A stretch of DNA of 64,000 nt from Lindgomyces ingoldianus (Eukaryota > Ascomycota > Dothideomycetes > Pleosporales > Lindgomycetaceae): assembly GCF_010093535.1 (NCBI RefSeq), contig NW_022985223.1, forward strand, positions 1 through 64,000, written 5' to 3'. Within the stretch, counting starts at the first letter, position 1; each line of letters begins with the position of its first letter. Both the position numbers and the translations under genes were made by a program. The notes beneath the pieces are model-generated. The model made no database searches and was not told the origin of the DNA. It saw nothing but the letters and a program-made list of their open reading frames with translations. Shown piece after piece: positions 21,401-32,346 of the stretch.

Positions 21401-24400
21401 CATCAACGATGTTGACAACCTCAGCCCGGTAGTTGCTATGCTCGGAACTACATGCATGCAGATGGCCCTCACTCGCCTTTGGGCTTCCTTTGGCGTTATT
21501 CCTAGTGCGGTCATCGGCCACAGCCTTGGAGAATATGCGGCCCTCAATGCTGCAGGTGTCTTGTCTGCGAGCGACACAATCTACCTGACCGGTAAGCGAG
21601 CTCAGCTTCTCATCGCGCGTTGCTCCATTGGCACCCACGCTATGCTGGCAGTTCAAACTTCCCTGGCTCAGGTTGGCACTCATCTTGTTGGCAAGCCCTG
21701 TGAAGTTGCTTGCATCAACGGCCCCAACGCTCTGGTACTCAGCGGTGCAAATGAATCCATCGACGCACTTGCCGAGGAGCTTACCGCGGCCAAATTCAAG
21801 TCAACGAAGCTCAAGGTTCCATATGCTTTCCACTCTGCACAAGTTGAGACAATCTTGTCCGACTTCGAGGCGGTTGCTGAGAAGATCCGATTCGCTACTC
21901 CTGCCGTCCCCTTCATATCCCCACTGCTGGGAGAGGTCATCGAAGGTGAGGGCATCCTCAACCACCTCTATCTCAGCCGTGCCTGCCGCGAGACCGTCGA
22001 CTTCGTGTCTGGCCTGAACGCAGCCCTCGATAGCAAGACCATCACCGAGAAGACTCTTTGGGTCGAGCTTGGATCTCACCCTATCTGTTCGGGCATGATC
22101 AAAGCTGTTGTTGGCAGTGACACTGTTGCTCTTCCGTCCCTCCAAAAGAACAAAGACTCCTTCGAGGTACTTGCCGGCAGTCTGTCTTCTTTGCACCTTG
22201 CTGGCATCGATGTCAACTGGAACGAGTACCACCGCGACTTCAAAAGCTCTCACCGTGTTCTCGAGCTTCCATCCTACAACTGGGACGCTAAGACCTACTG
22301 GATCCAGTACAACAACAACTTCTGCCTTACCAAGGGCGATGCGCCCGCTCCAGTTACTGCTGCTCTTCCTGCCCCACCTGTCCAGTCCAAACTGTCTACA
22401 TCCTCGGTTCAAAAGATGATTGAGGAGAAGCTTGAAGCGACCAGGCCTTCCATTCTTATGGAGTCGGATGTTCAGGAGCCGACTCTGGTCGCCGCTATTC
22501 AGGGCCATGCGGTCAACGGCACTCCTCTCTGCCCGTCCTCGCTTTACGCAGATATTGCTCTCACGCTTGGTGACTACCTCATCAACAACAGCAAGACTAA
22601 GCCGTCTGCTACTGGAATGGACGTCGCCGAGATGGTAGTCAAGAATCCGCTCATCGCTACAGGGCAGAAGCAACTCTTCCGTTCTTCGGCTATCGCCGAC
22701 TGGTCTGCCAAGGAGATTACTGTACATATTTACAGCGTCAACGAGCAAGGCAAGATGACCACTGACCATGCTAACTGCAAGGTTAAGCTGGGTGATGTCG
22801 ATGCTTGGATGGCTGATTGGAGACGCAACTCCTACCTGATCAGGTCTCGCATTGATGCCTTGCACAGTGGTGTCGACGATGGCGCTACCAATCTGATCAA
22901 GCGCGGCATGGCCTACAAGCTCTTCGGCGCCATCGTGAACTACGAGCAGCAGTACAAGGGCATGGAGGAGGTTGTCATGAACAGCGATGATCTAGAGACG
23001 TCTACTCGCGTCAAGTTCCAGAAGGACCCAACTAGTGGCAAGTACTACCTCGCTCCCTACTGGATTGACAGTCTCGGCCAGGTCACCGGCTTCACCATGA
23101 ACGCAAATGACAACACCGATTCCAAGACTCAAGTCTTTGTCAACCATGGCTGGGATTCGATGCGGGTCGCAACCAAGCTTTCTTCCGAGAAGACTTACCA
23201 AACATATGTTAAGATGCAGAACATCGGAGGGACGATGCATGCTGGTGATGTCTACATCTTCGACGGTGAGACGATTGTTGCCGTCTATGGAGGTGTCAAA
23301 GTAAGACCATATCCTCCGTTTTATTGTTGCCTGTTCTCTAACAGCTTGCAGTTTCAAGGTGTGCCGCGACGAATTCTCGATCACCTCCTTCCAGGTGCTG
23401 GCAAGGCTGCACCAAAGGCTACAGCACCTATTGCCAAGTCAGTTCCGGTCCCTGCTGCTGCTGTCTCTGCCAAACTCCAGGCAAAGCCTGCCAAGACTCT
23501 GGCTCCTCCTCCTCTTCCTGTTGCATCGAAACCATCTGGACCTAGTATTGCTGATAAGGCCCTCGATATCATCTGTGAAGAAGTTGGTGTCTCGCGATCT
23601 GACCTGATTCCAGCCGCCGCATTTGCTGACTTTGGCGTTGATTCTCTCCTTTCGCTGAATATCTCTGGCCGTCTTCGCGAGGAGCTTGAGCTTGACGTCG
23701 AAAGCGGGCTATTCAACGACTGCCCCACCGTCAAGGACTTCCTCGCTTTCCTCCCTAAGGGAAGCGACGCCCAAGATGTTGTGGTTGTCTCCGAAGTCAG
23801 CTCCTCATACGCCTCCACCCCCGCGAGTGAGTCCGAGGTCGGCGATAGCCAAAGCACGAACGGTAGCTCCATCCAAGGCGACGATAACGGAGTCATTGAC
23901 GCTATTCGCCGCATTCTCGCCGAGGAAATCGGTGTCAAAGAGGCCGAGATTACTGGCACCCTGGACCTTAGTGAGCTCGGGATGGACTCTCTGTTGTCTC
24001 TCAATGTTCTTGGCAGACTTCGAGAGGAGCTTACTCTGGACCTGCCTTCAGATCTGTTCGCTGCCAACAGCTGCCTCGACGCGGTCGAGGCCGCTCTAGG
24101 CATCAAGTCTACACCGGCCCCTGCAGCACCAGTCGACATTTCACCGCCTGAGACAGCTTCGGTCATCGTCAAGGAGCTCTCCATCCCTCTGAAGCCGGCC
24201 TCGACGCTTCCAAGAGCCTCTTCAATCCTCCTCCAGGGTTCTCCTAAATCTGCTACCAAGCAGCTCTTCCTTTTCCCTGACGGCTCCGGCTCTTCCACCT
24301 CGTACGCTCCCCTCCCCCGCATTGCCGCCGACGTCGCAGTCTACGGCTTGAACTGCCCATACATGAAGACCCCCCAGGACATGAAGTGCGGACTTGCTGA

Positions 24401-24989
24401 CCTGACGGCTCCCTACCTCGATGAGATCCGCCGCCGTCAGCCTCATGGACCGTACTTTTTGGGTGGCTGGAGCGCAGGCGGCATCTGCGCCTACGATGCC
24501 GCCCAGACCCTCGTCTGCGCTGGCGAGAAGGTCGAACGTTTGATTCTGCTCGATACTCCGAACCCGATCGGCCTTGAGAAGCTCCCGACCCGCCTCTACG
24601 ACTTCTTCAACAGCATCAACCTGTTCGGCCAAGGCGGCGCACCGCCACCATCCTGGCTTCTTCCTCATTTCCTTGCCTTCATCGACGCTCTTGACACATA
24701 CAAGGCGAGACCCTTCCAGGGCCAGGCGCCGCAGGTGCACATCATCTGGGCTGAAGATGGGGTGTGCAAGGACGGAAGCATCCCACCACCAGAGGAGAGG
24801 GCTGATGACCCTCGGGAGATGAAATGGCTGTTGAACAACAGGGTGGATCTTGGACCTAACGGATGGGACACACTTGTTGGCCGCCAGCAGGTGAAGATCA
24901 CGAGCATGAAGGATGCAAACCACTTCACGATGATGGAGGGTGTGAAGGCCAAGGAGCTGAGCCAGTTCATAGCAGGCGCCATGGCATGA
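18453..24989 (+). CDS. Non-reducing polyketide synthase (SAT-KS-AT-PT-ACP-ACP-TE)
   Basis: This iterative enzyme builds an aromatic polyketide from acetyl and malonyl units. Four exons (18453-18742, 18798-19948, 19996-23300, 23352-24989) give 2127 residues, the length of wA/PKS1-type pigment synthases. Starter-unit transacylase: GVCTG with Cys118. Ketosynthase from about 372: DTACSSS with Cys542. Acyltransferase: GHSLGEYAAL with Ser990. Product template: His1318 in QGHAVNG and Asp1505 in YWIDSLGQV. Two carrier domains: GVDSLLSL Ser1680 and GMDSLLSL Ser1795. Thioesterase/Claisen cyclase: GGWSAGG with Ser1956 and a His near 2106. The third intron is 51 bases with no stop, so it can be mistaken for coding sequence, but homologues lack the segment. 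The catalytic sites listed look intact. The architecture fits heptaketide YWA1-like or tetrahydroxynaphthalene-like products, and the EthD neighbour favours a naphthopyrone. Confidence 0.98.
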
Positions 24990-26356
24990 TTACCTTTTCC
25001 TTTTCCATTTCCACTTTCTTTCCGAGGGATAGATGGATGGGTTTCTCTCTTGCATTCTCTTCATGTATATGGTCACGATTTTCCTTGTCTTCTCTTCTCC
25101 TCTGTTCTGCTTGCGCTCGGCACCATTTGGGAAGATGGTGTCGTCCGGGCGAAGTAGTTCTTTCCTTACTTTTTTCCCTCTTTACACGACATCCTCTCTT
25201 GTCCTATCTCACCCATCCATCATGATCTCTCATATTTCCTTTCTTTCTCAAATGTCGGCGTTGGACTTGGAATGATGCAGCTCCTAGTGTTTAGTTTCGC
25301 AGTGGGTTGTCTTGCTTTCAAGTTTGTGGATTTACTTGGGAGCTAGACTTAGACTGGTAGATTGGGAGGCATTTTCCTGGAATGATGTATGTAGAATCGG
25401 AGTAGACAAATTGGAAGCTTACTTCAGAAAATGCTTGGCCCCGTCGATGCCAACTGTGAATTGAATCTCGGGAAATCTTGGGAAGGTCTGAACAGGCGCG
25501 CCGTCTCCATCTAATTCCGCTAGCAAAGGCACCCAAATTGAGCAGATTTGCTGAGACCAGACAAGTAGCTATTTAGTGCTTGGTGCAACGCTAGCCTTGT
25601 TAGAGATATGGAGCACACGAGTCGAGTACGTAGGCACGCACGTGGCTGGATGACGGCCACGAACCACAGAGAGTAACAGAAAACGGGTGACATAGAAGAA
25701 CTTTCAGAAATGCGAACGAGGGAACTGCCGAAGCAACGGCTGGAGCACAGTCGGCAGGCGGTCTGACAAGTGGATTGTGGATGCGTGGGTAGGCCCCGCA
25801 GGGCCTGCTTCTCGGTCGCATGCCAAGCTGCTGGCTAGCAAATCTTTTCCGATATTGCCGTGTCAGTCTCAATACAATGGGGGATCCTGGATCCTATTGT
25901 TTGCAGAACTGAATGGCCGATGACTATGGATGGGAGAGGACTCAGGTGGAGCCAAAGCGGCGAATACGTCAGAGGCCTGGATAATCCGTACAGGGTCTGG
26001 ACTTGCAAATGGTGGCGGTTCGACCGGGGGGCTTCTGGCGTGCTTCGCTTGAGGTTCCACAAGGGCAAGCACCCACGAGACCAGACAATCACTTTCTTGT
26101 TCCTGCATCACTCCCACGATCTCGGACTCAACTGTGAACACACCCCGCTTGTACAACACCACCATTATTGCCATATATATACGCCCATTTCTACAACCAA
26201 TTGGTACGTACCTTCCCCTCAAGCTTCCGGCCAGACAGCCGCGTGTTCCTGGGCAGGTTTCACATGCTTGCTGCGCCGATGACATCTGGCACCCCTCAAC
26301 TTTTCTATTCACAAAACTGCGAAAGCTCACGCTCGCAAGCCTACCGCGCAGAAATC
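24990..26356. other. Gene-free stretch, right border of the cluster
   Basis: The first 300 bases are T- and C-rich and probably hold the polyketide synthase 3' untranslated region. Open frames at 25600-26330 overlap on both strands and show no motif. The last part includes a tatatata block at about 26173 that may serve the ethanolamine kinase. Confidence 0.45.
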
Positions 26357-27760
26357 ATGGGGAACGAATCGCATCCGTTCGATTCGATACGGTACATTCC
26401 TCTCATGTACACCAATACCGATTCCCACAACTCGGCTCTGAATCTCGTGCTCACTCTGCGGCCAGAGTGGAGAGACTCGCAGGGCACTATCAAGTTTGTC
26501 AGATTCACGGATGGCATCACGAACACGGTAAGTTGTTGCATTGCCTTTGAAACAGCCGTAAACCGGGGCAATTGGGATGTCGTGCTGATCTAGCGGTGAA
26601 CAGCTTCTAAAAGCAATCAATAAGCTCCCGGGTCTCTCGGAGACTGAGATAGACAACGAAGCTGTTCTACTTCGTGCCTACGGAAAGGGAACCGATGTCC
26701 TAATTGACCGCGAGAGTGAGTCCTGATCTCTCCCCTTCTGCACTCCCTCTTCTGACGAAGCTCGCAACCAGAGGAATCCCTCTCCCACTCCCTCCTCGCC
26801 CGTCACGGCCTCGCGCCATCTCTCCTGGCACGGTTCGACAACGGTCTCCTCTACAAATTTATTCAAGGCAGCGTGTGTTCGCCAGCCGACCTGCGTCGGC
26901 CAGAAGTGTGGCGCGGTGTGGCACAGAGACTCGGAGAATGGCATGCAACGTTACCTATATCGAGTATCAGCAGCATATGTCCTGCTCCAGCGCAAATAAC
27001 GCCCAATAATAAACGTGCTTCATTGCAGGCTATGGCACAATTGACGCCGGGCAAGCCGATCCCGAATGTGTGGACCGTTATGCAAAAGTGGGTGCTTGCT
27101 CTGCCTACCAGCACGACGGCGGAGAAGAGCCGTCGCGACCAACTGCAGCGGGAGCTGGAATGGCTTGTGAAGCTGCTCGGTGATATGCCAGGTGTCGGCT
27201 CCTCGAACCCGCTCGTCTTTGCCCATTGCGACCTCCTCAGCGGCAACGTCATCATCCAGCCGATCCCCTCTTCTGCCTCTGTATCGCGGCGCTCGAGCCA
27301 GTCGGGCAATTCTGACGACCTTGAGGCCCCTGCAACAGTGTCCTTCATTGACTACGAGTATGCCACACCCGCGCCCGCCTCCTTCGACATCGCAAACCAC
27401 TTCGCAGAGTGGGGCGGTTTCGATTGCGACTTCACCGTCCTGCCCACGCGCTCCGTGCGCCGTGCCTTCTTGAAAGAGTATCTTCGAAGCTTCAACCTGA
27501 ACCAGAACCGCACGTTCGAGGACGCAGAGCTCAACGAGCTATACGAGCAAGTCAACAAGTTCCGCGGCGTGCCGGGATTCTATTGGGGCATCTGGGCCCT
27601 GATCCAGGCTCAGATCTCACTGATTGACTTCGACTATGCAAGCTACGCTGAAATTCGTCTTGGCGAGTACTGGGCTTGGAAGCGGGAGTTTAGCGGGGAG
27701 AGGGAGAAGGCGGGAGAGAATAGACCGGTAAGGGAGGAGAGGTGGGCGCAAGAAGAGTAG
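26357..27760 (+). CDS. EKI1: Ethanolamine (choline) kinase
   Basis: It phosphorylates ethanolamine with ATP in the first step of the CDP-ethanolamine (Kennedy) route to phosphatidylethanolamine, in the cytosol. Three exons (26357-26527, 26604-26715, 26772-27760) give 423 residues. Features are FVRFTDGITNTLLKA near the start (the glycine-rich nucleotide loop of this family), NEAVLLRAYGKGTDVLIDRE, the Brenner motif VFAHCDLLSGNVI with HxDxxxxN, the metal-binding FIDYEYA, DIANHFAEW, and the C-terminal GFYWGIWALIQAQISLIDFDY with EYW. These match ethanolamine kinases slightly better than choline kinases. A serine-rich insert (about 288-305) between the two catalytic motifs is common in fungi. The gene is housekeeping and marks the end of the pigment cluster. 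Confidence 0.93.
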
Positions 27761-28353
27761 CAGAGCCAAAGGGAGGAATGGAGCGGAACTACCTGGTTAG
27801 GCATATTCCCACTACTTTACTCCAAGGCCTTCTTTTACTCCGAAAACTCGTCCTTTTCCAAAACTTTTATTCCTCGTATCATTTCCCATCCATCTCTTTG
27901 CCTGTAATCTACATTTTCAAAAAGGATCCCCCCTCTCTCGAATTTCCGCGGGTAATCAATCCCCGACCGTTATCGGGCGCTTGTGTTTGTGGCGTTCCCC
28001 CGGATTTCAACAACCGTGGAATCGCCATTTTCTTTCCTTTCCTCTCTAATTTAGTCCCTGAATCCTGCATGTATCTTAGTTGGGCTAAACGAAACGATGT
28101 CGGGCTGGCCTCCTGCACGATTGCTTAGTCGAACTAGAGTTGCTGGCCAGGGAATTTTGCGTTTTGGGATGCACGCGATACGCGAAGGCTGGAGCCGATG
28201 GGGATAGTTGAAGCGAAATAGTGCTGGTAATGTTGGTTACATGGGTGAAGGTGGGAGGGTGGCCTTTGTCTTCAACAGATACCCTGATCTGGTCTAGTTT
28301 TCTTCCGCATTTCGAAATTTAATTCGTTGGCTGGGGAAGATGGTAGGAATAAT
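27761..28353. other. 3' flank of ethanolamine kinase
   Basis: T- and C-rich non-coding sequence, probably including the kinase 3' untranslated region. No gene is supported. Confidence 0.45.
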
Positions 28354-28524
28354 GGAAGGAAGGAAGGAAAGGAGGAAGGAGAGAGGAAGGGTAGGAAGGG
28401 TAGGAAGGAAGGAAGGAAGGAAGGAAAGAAAGAAGGAAGGGAGGAAGGGAGGAAGGAAAGAAAGAAAGAAAGAAAGGAAGGAAGGAAGGAAGGAAGGAAG
28501 GAAGGAAGGAAGGAAGGAAGGAAA
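28354..28524. repeat. GGAA/GAAA microsatellite, purine tract
   Basis: About 170 bases made almost only of G and A on the plus strand (two T). It has GGAA repeats, variants GGGA and GAAA, and an uninterrupted GGAA run at about 28477-28523. Long open frames rich in Lys/Glu/Arg/Gly on one strand and Phe/Leu/Pro/Ser on the other are by-products of the repeat. Confidence 0.95.
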
Positions 28525-29088
28525 CGAGGAGAGTGTGCCTCGAAGCTTGAAAGGAGGAAGGACAGACCAACAAAGCAGCAAAAGGGGCGCCATGCATGCA
28601 CTTATTATCAAATAATAGTTGGAAGAAAAGGAGCCTGGAGAACGGGAGAAGTGATTGTGGGATATTTGAGCTTAATTAATTCGTGTCTTCGTTCCTATGT
28701 TCTTCGATCAAGAGAAATCGATCATACTCAGATCGTCTATTACCCACTCCGCTGTCATATCGTCTTTTGGCCTTGGAAATACAAGCGGAAACAGAAGCAA
28801 ACCAATACTACCCCCATTCAGCTTATCATATTAAGGAATAATGAAGATGAAGAAATCGCTCTTGTGATAGATCAAAAGCGCAAATAAAACGTGGATATCT
28901 TCGCATGCATGTATCGCACCGCAAAATAGGACGGGAAGAAAAAGGTTCCAAAGCAACAAGAAGAAACTTTTCCGCCCAAAAGAAACGAAACGAAGAGAAG
29001 CCACTTCTCTGGTTCACCATTCTTCCAACACTACCATCTCCCCCACTCTTCTCCCTACCTGCTCCTCCTTTGCTGTCTACCCCCTCAC
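28525..29088. other. Gene-free stretch after the microsatellite
   Basis: Mixed, locally AT-rich sequence running into the 3' end of the CTF1-like gene. No gene, RNA or further repeat is supported. Confidence 0.4.
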
Positions 29089-32000
29089 CTACTCCCCCAA
29101 ATTTAGATGCCCCACTCCAACCCCACCGCCCCCACCACCAAACCAATCCGCGTCCCCACCACCCATCCCCATCCCCATCTCCCCAGAAATCTGCAACCCG
29201 TTCTCCAAGGCACCCTCATCCCACGCAAACGCCTCTCCCACCGCATCCAAGTTCAGCAAACTGTCGAAATCGCCGTCGTCGAAATCGTGGTTCATCGGCA
29301 GGCTAGAGAAGAGCGTTTCGGAGTCGTGGTGATGGTTGAATGGGTTTGGCGGGAGATCGGATGCGAAGCCGGTGTAGTTGAGTTCGGAGGTAGATTTAAG
29401 GGCGTGATTTAGGTGGGCATGGGCGAGGGTATGGGTATGAGGGTGAGAGTTTGTGGTGGGGATGTGGTGGGAGTGGGTATGGGAATGCCCGTCCGAGTCT
29501 TGTGAGATGGTGATGGCGTCGAGATTGTCGTGGTCGTGGTCGGATTCTGGTGGTGTGGAGGCCAGGAAGGATTCTAATCGTCGAGCAACCTCTTCGTCGG
29601 TGACGTTGGCCCCTGGTGCGCCTGGTGGTCCGGATATCTTCTCTAGTAGTGTCATGTTCGTTGTTCCGTTGTCCGGGGGTGGTGTTAATGTCGTCCGAGT
29701 TGCATCTGCAAGATGCTGAGAAGTAGGGGTATCGTGAGCCAAATCGAGTCGCCTGCCCGCGTCGACGAGATCTTCGACCGTAGTTACTGGCGATGGTTTG
29801 GCCAGCGGTTGTTGCTGCATAGGGGCGATGTGGATCCCGGCTTTCCGGATTGCGGCTTCGAGGAATGCGGTGCTGTAGTCGGCGGCGGCGTACAAGTCGC
29901 GGAGTTTGCCCATCACAGCCATGCACTGGCAGAAGCCGCGGAGACTAGAGCGTCGGGTTTCTTCCTCGGGAGCCTTGATGTCCAGCAAGTGGATGATGAT
30001 GGCTGGAAGTAGCACCGTGACACCGGTTGTGGGCAGGAATTTGACAAGGTTAGCCGAATCTAAACGCTGAGCTATTGAGGTAATGGCAGACGCAGCCCGA
30101 CGTACGTTCCGGCGAGAGACGTCGAGAAAGTCGTGGCCAAGGCCTTGTTTCGCGTCGGTAGGAGTTGGTGCGGTGTGGGATGACGGAAGGACTTGCGGCC
30201 GGTGGAGCGCGGAGAGCGTCGTGAAGAAAACCATATGAAGCAATGCTCTGTGCAAATCTAGCGCATTCTCACCCGTCAACTTGTCCGTGTATTTGGCTTC
30301 CTCCGGTAGTTCATTGACCCATTTCTGCAACTCCTCGTCACAGGCCTTGACCTCTCCCGTCTCCGGGTCCAATTTCTTAGGGAGTAGCATCATCGTTGTG
30401 CGGTCGTTCATCAGGCCTTGGTTGTTATTCAACACGCAGTATTGTTTAGAGAGCACGTGGGAGATGCAAAGACATAATTTGGCTTTCTCAATGCACATTA
30501 TAGCGAGCTCACGCTGCATCTTGACGTTGAATGCTACGCGGCAATCTGGCGGGAGACAAGTCACTGTATCCGGGATTGGAGCAAGCTCGAAATCATCCAA
30601 AGTCAACATGGGGACATCGAAGTCTTCAGTCTTGATCCTGGTCGGTCGACGCATTCCTAGAGCAATGAGACGATCTCGCATGTAAGTTGACCACCAGATG
30701 CGTTTCCAGAGACGGGTGCGCTTCGTGTCCATATTCGTCTTGTCTGGATTACGATGGAGCCCAATGGTGTGTGCGACGGATGTCGCCACGCCCATCCAAT
30801 GCCATGTGTCTTTCTGGTCATCTGGAGTCTCGTAGTAGTACGTCAGGAGAAGCAGGGATTGGACTAGAGAGACACGATCGGACTCATAGTCGAAGTCGTA
30901 CAGAAGCTAGATAGAAATGGTTAGCAGGGTTACTTGGGCTGTTATGGGCAGCCAGATATTTCCCGCAAATTCACATGCAATCTCAAGGTGGATTTCAAAC
31001 CACAGACAATCTGGGTGTGATCTTGCCAAGCTGCGTACGAGGTGGTTTGTACCGAGTTCGGCCAAGAAGTGCCAAGCACAAAGATAAAATTGAACTCACC
31101 CTTGTCTTCTGAAAAAAGTCTTTGCGAGCTTCCTTGCGTGTGGCATAGCCTGCATTCCGCAAATGCCGCATATCGACAAAGGCCGAGCCGGCGAACATGA
31201 CGGCTTGGAACAAAATCAAGCTGGCTTTACCGAGGCTCCCGTCCGGCCGATCAACGATTGGTAGGAAGTCATGCAGGTCCAAAAGTGGCATGTACGGATG
31301 CACGAACTCAACGTACGCCCGTAGCATCTCATTGCGGAGGGTGGACTTGGGCACTGTCAATGCGCCCTTCTTTTCCAAATAGGCAACTTCATCGGGGCCA
31401 ATGCGCGCTGGCAGGGGTTTGATGTAGAGCGGCAAGTCAGCTACAGTGGAAGTCTTGGGACCAACATTGCCATAAAATGGCGTCCGGGCATCGCCGGTAA
31501 AGGACGCAAATGGCATGATTGGCAATCCATTGGTAGTTGCTTGTGAATTGACGGAAAGACGCCGGTGCAGCTCTGAGAAGCTGTTGATGGAGTTCAAGCG
31601 AGAGCCATGGGTTTGATCTGGTCAGATTGTCAGCGCATGTGATTCAAGAAGACGAAACGCAGTCCGTGTTCTGTTGCCGGGTGGTCGGACGCACAGATGG
31701 AATGTGGCACATGTTCGTCAAGCCGCGGTTCTGCCTCATGTGACCTTCGCGATGAGGCTGAGGTGAGGTTCTGGATGCTGTCAAGGGCCTCGCGCGAAGC
31801 GAGCTTGCGATTCACACTCGAGACCGACGAAGTATTTTCGCCTGCGTGGTTGTCGTCGTCCTTGGTCCATTTCCTGCCATAACGTCAGTCATCTGTAAAA
31901 TGGTGCCCAAAAAGTGTGATGATAATATAGCCGGCAATTTCACGGCCAAGGAAATAATCCAGACCGCCGTGACAGGACCAACGCACTGTAAGTGGCTGGC

Positions 32001-32346
32001 TGGTGGGAAAGGGCCGACACTCGCATGACGACATGTTTTTCTCTCTCGATGCGAGCATTCGGCGGAAAGATGGAGCTTCGGTAAAGGGCCCGTCGGATAC
32101 TGACTTTTTTCTCCTGCTTTCTGACACAATGCATTCCACCTCGTCCAGTCTGCAATTCGTGCACGGCGCTCCATGTTCGGTGACGTTGCATCTGACTTTG
32201 CGTGCTCGACAGCATTGACATGCCTTTGAAGCCCTTCTCTTTACTGAACGTCCGGTGGTGTTTCCATCGAGTCCTGCTTGTGCGGCCTTGCGCTTCGGTG
32301 GTTGAGTCTCTTGCTGGTCAGAGAGCGATGCTGAGCATTCGGACAT
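29089..32346 (-). CDS. CTF1-like Zn2Cys6 transcription factor
   Basis: Relatives (CTF1-alpha/beta, FarA, FarB) activate cutinase, lipase and fatty-acid degradation genes. Four exons (32105-32346, 31695-31873, 31100-31617, 29089-30906) give 918 residues. The binuclear zinc cluster is ACQCCRARKVRCN through GAPCTNC to VECIVSESRRKKKW, with the last residues joined across a 231-base intron. The middle has the fungal transcription-factor domain: FVHPYMPLLDLHDFLPIVD, FQAVMFAGSAFVD, LLYDFDYESDRVSLVQSLLLLTYY, GVATSVAHTIGLHRNP, RLWKRIWWSTYMRDRLIALG. A histidine-rich tract lies at about 766-815, followed by acidic and Gly-rich segments at the C-terminus. The second intron donor is uncertain: a site 36 bases further on would keep frame. 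Distance from the polyketide cluster, with a kinase between, argues against a pathway-specific role. Confidence 0.92.

Noticed and set aside
28272..28887. Open frames rich in Lys/Glu/Gly (plus) and Phe/Leu/Pro/Ser (minus)
   Set aside because: They are translations of the GGAA microsatellite and have no independent coding signal.
29089..32346. CTF1-like factor as the pathway regulator of the polyketide cluster
   Set aside because: Its family controls lipid and cutin use, and ethanolamine kinase separates it from the cluster.
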